A DNA stretch of 64,000 bases from Lutraria lutraria (taxonomy: Eukaryota > Mollusca > Bivalvia > Venerida > Mactridae). Shown here one piece after another: positions 55,601 through 64,000 of the stretch; positions within the stretch are counted from its first letter, which is position 1; the number at the start of each line of letters is the position of its first letter. The DNA lies in NCBI GenBank assembly GCA_964023205.1, contig OZ026837.1, positions 17,285,634 to 17,349,633 on the forward strand, given 5' to 3'. The translations under genes and the position numbers were made by a program. The notes beneath the pieces were generated by a model. It was not told the DNA's origin. It saw only the letters and a program-made list of their open reading frames with translations, and did not search any database.

Positions 55601-56167
55601 TGTTTTATGACAGCTATTAATGCTATTCTGAAATCATAATTACACGCAAAGTGGGCGTATTTATGTTAAACTTTCGTGAAAATGAATAATTTGGTGCATA
55701 TCTCTTGATGTTAGTCAAGTTTGATGATAAAACACTGCGTGAAATGCTTAAGCAGAGAACAATCGTTGTTAAGAGTTGAAAAACGTGACTTTTCATGCAT
55801 TAATTCTGGGCTCCGGGTTGGTTAAGTGTTCTATGGTTTTTGTACCTCCAATACAAAAACGGGTCAAAACAATTATATTAGTATACATTACTTAAAAGTC
55901 AAGACGAAAGATCCGGAGTCTAAAAAAGTTTAAAAAGACGGACTCGAAGTATATACATTTTTGTATAATCATTATATCACCACTTCAAAAACGTATTACT
56001 GTATTAACCAATTATTGTTCTCCTCTTAAGCATTCGGTTTGATGCTGGTGATTGTAGCAAAGTGACCCTTGTCATCATTATGGTTTTCGTAGAAATGTGA
56101 ATTATTTAATAAGAAAGCTTTAGTGTTTTTTTCTGTCTTTTTTATTGTTTGATAGAGGAGATAATTA

Positions 56168-56376
56168 CTGTGGAATCATTAATTTTCGTTGGGGATTTAA
56201 TTTCGTGGATTTCGTGGGTCGGCTCATCCACGAAATCAAATCCCCACAAATTTAAATGTAGAGATAAGGCATTTCTTTTCAAAAATAAAAATCCACGAAT
56301 TAATGTTCCCACGAAATAGCCATTTTAATAAAAACCACGAAAATTGAGCCCAACGAAAATAAATGAAAATACAGTA
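56168..56376. mobile_element. MITE family M5 (TACTGTGGAATCATTAATTTTCG)
   Basis: TACTGTGGAATCATTAATTTTCGTTGGG mirrors CCCAACGAAAATAAATGAAAATACAGTA. The interior is a chain of ATTTCGTGGATT and AATCCACGAA words that folds on itself. Confidence 0.8.
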
Positions 56377-56461
56377 TCTACTTCATGACATCTTAACATG
56401 AACACACTTCATAATAGCTATTTAACTTTAAAATCCTTATACGATAACTTTGAGTCATTCA

Positions 56462-56641
56462 TGCACAAACCTATGAACAAAGGCCATACTTTGGAAAGAC
56501 AAAATATTGCCTTTATTAACGGCGCTCCTTTATTCAGAGGTCATTTTGATGTAAATGATCAATGACGGTTTTTTAAAAGGATGGCATTTATTCGAAGTGC
56601 GGGCTTTTCTCGAAGGTGGCCTTTATACAGGTCTGACTGTG
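56462..56641. mobile_element. MITE family M2, left end eroded
   Basis: CAAACCTATGAACAAAGGCC to ATACAGGTCTGACTGTG. Confidence 0.7.
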
Positions 56642-56660
56642 TATGTCCAGTTAACCATAC

Positions 56661-56862
56661 TAGGAATAACCTCAGTAATCCGAACTCGGATTATCCGAAA
56701 ACCCGTTGTTATCCGAAATTAATTTTCGGTCCCGATTTCCCCCTAGATTTCAATGTAAAATAAAACTCCAGTCATGATCTGAATCGTGCTATCTGAAACC
56801 ATGGATTATCCGAAATAATATATCGGTCTCGTCCATTTCGGATAATCGAGGTTTTATTGTAT
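56661..56862. mobile_element. MITE family M3, short copy
   Basis: AATAACCTCAGTAATCCGAACTCGGATTATCCGAAAACC to TTTCGGATAATCGAGGTTTTATTGTATA. Much shorter than the 818-base copy at 61719. Confidence 0.7.
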
Positions 56863-57537
56863 ACGTATAATTACGTGACTGTCAGACATTAACATTTTAA
56901 TAACATTAAAAATAATATTATCTTTAGTAGCAATGAATGGGTAGGCTAAAATGCAGTCTTATGGACATATTAGCACCTCAAGTAGAAATCAAATATTCAG
57001 CCAGTTGACAGTGTACTTACAGCTGTCACTTCTCCACGTCATTGCTGAATATGATTCGATTTTAAACTCTTCATACAATTTGTTCAGTTATCGCGCGAAC
57101 GGAATTATGATCACCAAATCTGTCGCCAATCTAAAATGGGTTTTATTTTTTATACGGCTTCATTTAATTACTAGGCTATGATAGAATATTAGAACGCATT
57201 GACTTTGTAGTTATGTTACCATGGTAACTGACGTTCGACGTAACACCCAAAGCAACATTGTAACACATTGTCGTGTCCTTATACAAACAATATTCTATTG
57301 GAAGAATATTTAATCGTTTTTTTTTTATGTCAGAATAATTCCTATTTATTTTAACTATTGCAGAACGTTTAATGGCGAATACAGCTCAAATTACGACATT
57401 ACTTTGAAACATTGCAGCATATTTGCAAAAAATACGTACCATTTAAATGTTGTACGAAAGAAATATCTCTTAGGAAGTGATCCAATTTGAATAGCATAAC
57501 TTGCTGTCTTGGATTTTTTAGCTCACTTTTAATAATA

Positions 57538-58372
57538 TGTAGGTCAAGTTTGATAATGGGTCATTTCTGTAGCAGAATTAGGTCACTAGGGCAAATTGCT
57601 GGAAAACCTTGTGAACACTCTAGAAGTCACTGTTTTGATTGTCAGAATGTTCGTCTTCATAATATCTTGGATGAGTTCGAACATGGGTCATCTTGGGTCA
57701 AAAACTAGGTCGCTAGGTCAAATCTTATGAAAAACCATGTTAACACTATAGATTTCACAGTTATTATTGGATCTTCACCAAACTTTGTCAAATCGTTTGT
57801 TTAAATGATATAATGGTCAAGTATAAATATGGGTCTTCTGGGATCAATAACTAGGTCACCAGGTCAAATCTTAGGAAAACTTTGTTAACACTGTAGATGT
57901 GACAGTTTTAATTGGATCTTCACCAAACCTTGCCAAAATGTTTGCCTCAATTAATGTGGGTGAAGGATGAACATGGGTCAGCCGGGTTCAAAAACTGGGT
58001 CACAAGGTCAAATCTTAAGTAAAAATCTTGTAAAAGCTCTTAATGTCATGGTTTTGATTGGATCTTGGCCAAACCTGGTCAGATTGTTTGTCTTAATTAT
58101 ATTAAGGACAAGTTCAAATATGGGTCATCTAGGGTCAAAAACCAGGTCACAAGGTCAAATCTTAGGAAAACCTTATTAACACTGTAGATGTCAAATTTTG
58201 ATCGTATCTTCACCAAACCTAGTCAGACTGTTTGTCTTAATGATATGTAAGACAAATTCGAACATAGGTCGTCTGGGGTCAAAAACTAGGTCACCGGTTC
58301 AAACCATTGTTTTAATGAGTGAACAGTGATTGTCATGTGAGCGATATAGGGCCATCTTGGCCCTCTTGTTTT
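57538..58372 (+). repeat. 145-bp tandem repeat ending in a GGGCCA/TGGCCC hairpin
   Basis: Six units start near 57541, 57669, 57812, 57960, 58105 and 58249. The common core is AACATGGGTCATCTGGGGTC, AAAAACTAGGTCACCAGGTC, AAATCTTAGGAAAACCTTGT, TAACACTGTAGATGTCACAG. The array ends with AGGGCCATCTTGGCCCTCTTG, a seven-base-arm hairpin. It looks like the 3' part of a dispersed element. The frames at 57487-57708 and 57967-58179 are repeat-derived. Confidence 0.8.
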
Positions 58373-58460
58373 TCAATCTATTTATTTCTAAAATGCACTA
58401 TTTTGCTATTCTCATGGTTTTCATTCTACGTTCCACGCCATATACGTATGTGTATTTACG

Positions 58461-58614
58461 TACAGCCATATCTGTGAACAAAGGCCACATAAGGAAGAGA
58501 CAAAATATGGCCTGCGCTTACTTAGTGGTCATTTTGTTCTAAACAACCAGTGACAGTTTTTAAAGGAATGGTCTTTATTCACAGAGTGACTGTTAACACA
58601 GGTTTGACAGTATA
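58461..58614. mobile_element. MITE family M2 copy
   Basis: TACAGCCATATCTGTGAACAAAGGCC to AACACAGGTTTGACAGTA. Confidence 0.75.
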
Positions 58615-58629
58615 TCTTAAATCTGAAAT

Positions 58630-58895
58630 GACCCACCTCCGTGGTCGAGTCATGGTTAAGGTCGCATACTTCAAATCACCGCTACATAACCTCTCACTTA
58701 TAGAGAGTCGTGGGTTTGAGCCCAGCTACCGACCATGCCTCATTATGTAAGAAAAGTCGGCAGTTACTTACGGAGAGTCTAGTACTGGTTCTTCCCAGGA
58801 ACGATGGTTAGGTGAACTGTCTGCCTCATATGACTGACTGTTGAAAAGGGGCGTAAAACTCGATATAAACAAATAAACAAATAAATACAAATAAA
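58630..58895 (+). mobile_element. SINE family S1, best full-length copy
   Basis: ACCTCCGTGGTCGAGTCATGG (A box region), AGAGTCGTGGGTTTGAGCCC (B box), GGAGTCTAGTACTGGTTCTT, GGTGAACTGTCTGCCTCATA, TGTTGAAAAGGGGCGTAAAA, then a simple (AAATAAAC)n-like tail at about 58865-58895. Confidence 0.85.
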
Positions 58896-59137
58896 CAATA
58901 AATGTGAAATATTCGATTATTTTGTTGGTAATTAAAATCCTTGCAATACGTGAAATTATCTTTACTAATATTATCAGTGTTGCTACTGTTGTTATTGATG
59001 GTGATGACGATGATAATAATTTTATCATTATATTTTATGCTAGTATAATTATACGTTTATATATCATATTAGTCTACGAATATAAATAAGAAAACAAATC
59101 CTAGATAAATAAAATCCCACCTTCCCCCAAAACCACC

Positions 59138-59192
59138 AAACTGGTTCCTGTTGACTTGTCTTGCACTGCAACATGGAACGGGAACCAGTTTA
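59138..59192. repeat. Hairpin repeat H1, best-paired copy
   Basis: AAACTGGTTCCTGTT pairs with AACGGGAACCAGTTT at 14 of 15 positions. The loop contains GACTTGTCTTGCACTGCAAC. Confidence 0.8.
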
Positions 59193-61718
59193 ACAGGAAC
59201 ATACAAAAAATGAAGGATAAAACCCAGACTCGTGTCCTTGGTACCGTACTGGAACGGTCTATAGAAGACCTACGAGGTCTCCTCATTTTATATACAAAAA
59301 AAAAATAACTTGCCAAAATAATTATTCCTTAATAATCATAAGTTTATAAATATACTTTTATATTAAAGGTCGACACACGTAAATACTGACCGAGAAATTC
59401 AGCCTCGGCAAGAGCCGAGTTACTTGACCTAGAAAATAAATTTGAATATCAATACTCTCTTGATATTAATATTCCGTATTTTTAACTGATCTTGTTTACA
59501 GTTGAACACGTTTTTAAACTCAGAGGAAATTATACCAATACCACGTGACAATTTTTATGATTTGTATTGATTAATTTCAAAAGGACTATTATGTAGGTTC
59601 GATACGCTCTTAGTGTTTTTATACAGTGTTAGAGATTCTTTTCAATACATAAAAATGATTATTGGAGTTAAACACAGATAGTATATCTACGTATAAATGT
59701 GGTTTAAACAATTAATACCCAGTGTCAATTAAGGTAGCCTGGTGATATGTTGTTGTGTTAGGCAAATAAACAGGACTTATGAATTTTACAAGGATATTAA
59801 ATGGAACAAAATAGGTAAAAGCTATTGTAAATACGCAGTATATATACATCATATCACTAAGCATGTATGTAACAATTTAACTAATAATTAGTCGCAAAAT
59901 TATTTATTTAGAATTTTGTGTAACCGTTTCTTTGGTGTCTAGTAATGTTTGGATTTTGAGTATTTTTCTAGTTTCTCTTTACATGTATTATATATGAATG
60001 TTTGTACTTACGTCACCATGGCAACGTGTCCAGCTTTGTACAGATGATTTTATCTAGAACATTTGTTTAGACATAAATTTGTTAATACCACAGCTCACTT
60101 TCTCATAGGTAGAAGTTCTGTATTTTGGTATTGCGTCGTAATATGCCATCTAGGTCAATGCGACTTAAAGTATAGCTATTGTATAGTTCATATATGTATA
60201 ATCGCGTAAAAGATGGACGAAGTCTCGACTATGGAGAAGGGATTTATTTTAAAAGATCACTATTTAATGGTGCATAATTGGTTGAAAATTGCTTAATTTT
60301 TTATGTAACCGGCGGATAAATTTTGACTGAGTATAAATAAACCATTGCCATGGATGGTTTTTACTAGACTATTATTTTGTTCGATAGCTTTAAGTCACCC
60401 CTGTCAATAAAGGCGACATAAACCCAAGGTATTTACTCACTTCATAAAGTAAATATTTGCAGCAATAAAAATCATCATACAAAACTGCTGATGAAGTGAC
60501 AACATCAACAACAACTCGATAAGAGATTGGTGTTCTTCTTATGTTGACACCGTTTCATACGTGGACATAAAAAACAGATCGTGAGATGTCAGCAGCCAGT
60601 ATTGATTTTTTATAATCATGTGTGGTATGGCTACGTACATTTAATCTTAGATTGTACATTGATTTTGCAGAAAAACTAAGAAGTATTTGTTATTGACCTA
60701 TAAAAATTGCCCATTTCTGCTGACACGGTTGCAGCTAATTACTTAAATGTTTTAAATGATTAATACGCCAAAAGATGTAATAGCATTTCTACAATTTTAG
60801 TTCAATTCAATTTAGTTCAGTCCTTCGTGCCTTGTGTCATTTTGACACACATATACGAGGGTTGTCCTGGAAGTTCGCAGACTTTCGCTATAACTAAATA
60901 TTGCGGATACAAATACAAAAACAAAGTACATCATGTGAAATTTGAATGTTTTTAGCTCTTACCGAGTGAAATATCAGAAACGAACAGCAAATATCAATAA
61001 CATACATGAAACAACAAAACGATCCGGAGCACGCTGTCGCTTCTTACGTCGTATATGTTGTATGTAGAAAAAGTAATGTCAATAAATCGTTCAAAAGCCG
61101 ACACTGTATCAATCAAATAGCATAATCAATTATTTAATTACTATGTACGTATTAATTAACGTGTATCGGTCGGGCGCACGTTGTTAATTAGTAAAGTTAA
61201 CTGCCTAAAACGGAAAGCTATTTTCCAATATAAATATTCCCTCGGGGGATAAGTTGTAAGTATAGTTTCCGTACTAAGTCGGTCAACGATCGATTTTCCA
61301 AGGATTAACATTTCAATCAGTAAGAAAATAATGAGAAAGTATTTAGCCTAAAGAAAAACCTGTGTTTACGACCACTTGTGTGTAAATGCCATCTAGTGAA
61401 CAATATCCAGGCTTTGGAAAAATATTTACTAAGATTGGTAAGGGAGCTTTTTTACCACCCCTCCTGCCCGGGTCAAGGCTAACTGTACTTAAAGGTCATA
61501 TTTCATTTCAGCTTTGGGTCGCCATTGTATACAGGATTTACTGTATTTAGATATTGCTGACTGGCATTTTCTCATGTAGTATTAAAGTATTAAATGGTAG
61601 AGTATTGTTAAGTTAGTACATTAATCGTGTGTGATCTAATAGCGTAGCTTCGAGCGAAAGTATGAACTATGGTATAAGTGTAATATATAATTAAGTTCAT
61701 TCTAACAATTATACATAC
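59193..61718. other. AT-rich spacer
   Basis: It includes an M2 fragment at about 60393-60430 (CCCCTGTCAATAAAGGCGAC) and, at 60851-60895, ATACGAGGGTTGTCCTGGAA followed by GTTCGCAGAC, which resembles a single mariner-type terminal repeat without a partner. No gene was recognised. Confidence 0.35.
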
Positions 61719-62536
61719 AGTAAAACCTCGATTATTCGAATGTCATTGGGCCCTGAAAAATCATTCGGATAATCCATGGTTTCGAATAATCCATTTCAGT
61801 ATGATGTACTGTTTGGAAACGATAAATTCCGTACTGTCCGTATTTTACAAGGGAGTTAAATCTCGTATGCAAACACGACGTTATTATAAGAATAAAATCA
61901 AATATATAACAAAAACTAATTATTTATCTTTGTTTTATGAATGTATATGATTTAAAAAATGAAACAATTATTCTTGTTAAATGAATACCAGCGTATTTAT
62001 GGATTATGCAGAACACAATCCGACCCAAAATTATGTCATTCACACTTTATTTACTAACGATCGACTAGGCATCGCTATCGTCACATTTTAAAATCGAAGA
62101 CGTAATGTTTTTCTGTTTGGAACATTTTTCACTAAATCATCATATTCTAGTTAGTTTTGTATTAATTGTGTTCGAATTAGTTTTTAAATTTTGAATGACG
62201 CTGGAATACAGATCACCAGGTACGTACGCGTATTAACTTATTATACTCGAGATCATTGTGAAATATTCGTCGTGATTAGTATAAAATCGTAACAAACAAT
62301 ATGGTCAACTTAGCGATAATTAAACTGTTGACACGCTTCATGTATGAATTGATGTTACACATTGTTTGTCGCACGACATTTGATTCTCAATTGGCCATTG
62401 TTATCAATCCGATTCGTAAAACCGGGGTTCGTTGTAGTTGAAATATATAGCGACGTAATCGGGACTGTAGATTTTATTCGGATAATACCGGGTATTCGGA
62501 TAATCGGTGTTCGGATAATCGAGGTTTTACTGTACA
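61719..62536. mobile_element. MITE/deletion derivative family M3, 818 bp
   Basis: TACAGTAAAACCTCGATTATTCGAA at the left mirrors TTCGGATAATCGAGGTTTTACTGTA at the right, bounded by TA. Secondary copies of CGGATAATCC lie just inside. The interior is long enough for a transposase fragment but shows no DDE-type frame, so it is non-autonomous. Pogo/Tigger-type by terminal pattern. Confidence 0.8.
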
Positions 62537-62679
62537 TAATAAATATTATAATTCCACTGAGATGTATTTCTTTGGGGGTACATTAACATTTCTATTTAGA
62601 TGTTGTTTTACATAAATGTAGTTGCTCAAGTATTGGGATGTGTCGTCGCACCAACTGACAGGCTTATTTTCCCCGCTAT

Positions 62680-62850
62680 ATTAGCAGTGGAAAAAGGCCC
62701 CACCCATCCATGTGTAGACCTTGAGTAGGCTAGATTGACCACGTCCCCACAAGTAAACGTTTTATAGTCATTGATTGGGTTCAAACTCGCAGCGGTGAGT
62801 GGCTGCCATGGTGACAACTAGTCAGCGACCATAACCACTTCGCCCCACGT
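62680..62850 (-). mobile_element. tRNA-derived SINE copy
   Basis: The minus strand reads CGTGGGGCGAAGTGGTTATGGTCGC (A-box region) and CGCTGCGAGTTTGAACCCAA (B-box-like), then a body ending at GGCCTTTTTCCACTG. Confidence 0.55.
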
Positions 62851-64000
62851 AAATACCACACATTTGTTGAAACAAAGCATGTTACAAAATTTACAACACC
62901 TTTCTATCTGTCAAGGATTTTCAATATTTTATTATTGTTTGATTTACAACTGAGTACAAGTTTCGATAATACTTTAAGACTACTCCCAGTGTCTTAAAAA
63001 TGTGCTCCAAATGTAACGTGCAGACATGGTACGCCCATTTTTTTATGAGAATTGAGTTTGATTTATGTTCAGCGTAAAATTATTCCAGTCGTGTGTTGCT
63101 GATATATTTAATCAGTATTTATAAATTTAAGTTGTTTTCAGCAAGAACATTATTTGTTGATGTTGTAGTACACAAATTAAATGCATTACACGCACGAAGT
63201 ATATAAATAGTGTTCATGTAGTGCGCAGGTGTTATGAAATTGGAGAAAATTAGACGTAATTAAATGCTACGGTATAATGCGTAACTATATGATTGTTTTA
63301 CTACAGTGGTACGCTCGTATTTACTGGTAACTACGTAAATATGTGCACGTATTAATAATTATTGTCTCCTGATGTCTCCAATTAATATGTAGCTTGTTTT
63401 GTCAGTAACATACACTGTCGAACTTTTTTATTCCTTTTGGGTATTAATTCTCGCGTTTCTAAGGTACGGAATCAGGGCTCGCCGAGTTAAGTTCAGTGTT
63501 ATTACTGATAACAGATAAATCACATAACTTTAAACCGGCAATTGTTATTGATGGAATCGGGCCCCGTACGTAGGTCCTATATATTATTTATCTTAAGAGC
63601 TTGATGAATTATTGAAATATGTACGAAGCGATATTTAGACCTGAATCAATGTCTAAATTCCATATTTGTTTGCCTGCTGATTAGACAAAAATATCAGTAG
63701 TACATTTAGTGAAATACATATGGTAAATGTGTTTCCTTATTTTCTGTATTTGTTTGTATTAAGCCACGCGCAATGATAAATGTATATTAAAGGATGCTCA
63801 GGAACTGAAGCGTCTCGAATAGCAATCGAATTGGTATCATTTTAATGCCTTAATCAATTAATGAAAGGCCTGTAGAATTTTTACAAAATATCCCGCTAGT
63901 TTACTCAAAATACACATTTCAAGATTTACCAAACATGTCGATTTCGGCCTCAGAAATTATTCGTCATTTTCACAACTCGACCCTTTCGGTATCTGTCAAA
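62851..64000. other. AT-rich spacer at the window end
   Basis: No gene, tRNA or complete repeat was recognised. Confidence 0.35.

Noticed and set aside
57487..58179. Two open frames of about 70 codons
   Set aside because: They lie in the 145-bp tandem repeat and repeat its units.
58349..58372. Helitron 3' end
   Set aside because: A hairpin is present but the terminal bases are CTTG, not CTRR, and no Rep-helicase is visible.
60851..60895. Mariner element
   Set aside because: Only one terminal-repeat-like end was found, with no inverted partner or transposase nearby.

Overview
This window reads as nuclear DNA of a bivalve mollusc, probably a heterodont clam. It is AT-rich, with intron-containing genes, tRNA-derived SINEs of the clam type (head 'CCTCCGTGGTCGAGT', tail 'GGTGAACTGTCCGCC') and very many short terminal-inverted-repeat elements (MITEs). 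The organism is inferred from repeat style and gene structure; no species-diagnostic marker is present.

Three host genes can be supported. (1) 887-1600 (+): a secreted precursor with a furin-type site and a Cys-rich C-terminal domain that weakly resembles interleukin-17. (2) 11969-3465 (-): a complete matrix metalloproteinase. I rebuilt it from 11 exons whose splice phases all agree, giving 509 codons with signal peptide, cysteine switch, HExxHxxGxxH zinc site, Met-turn and four-bladed haemopexin domain. (3) 31483-35101 (+): a three-exon gene for an uncharacterised 377-residue protein with a candidate PD-(D/E)XK nuclease core. It sits behind an unusual upstream tandem array and a hairpin repeat. 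A possible orphan first exon lies at 51390-51496 (+).

Between the host genes, 18.8-29.7 kb is a transposon graveyard: a hAT-type transposase C-terminus (19640-20389, -), a MULE-like remnant (22.0-24.85 kb, -), the N-terminal half of a FLYWCH/MULE transposase (24.88-26.96 kb, -), a Jockey/CR1-like LINE fragment (27.3-28.34 kb, -), and the C-terminal half of a FLYWCH/MULE transposase on the opposite strand (28.38-29.33 kb, +) with a poly-C frameshift and a premature stop. The two MULE halves break at nearly the same protein position.

The rest is mostly non-coding. It holds a 21-bp minisatellite (13.3-14.15 kb), a 36-bp minisatellite with higher-order structure (47.38-48.73 kb), a 145-bp tandem repeat (57.54-58.37 kb), about ten MITE families and two SINE families. 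Several MITE families share one terminal pattern, TA-CAGTnnAACC...GGTTnnACTG-TA, as expected of pogo/Tigger-type non-autonomous elements. No rRNA, CRISPR array or bacterial-type operon was seen. All assignments come from reading the sequence; no database search was possible.
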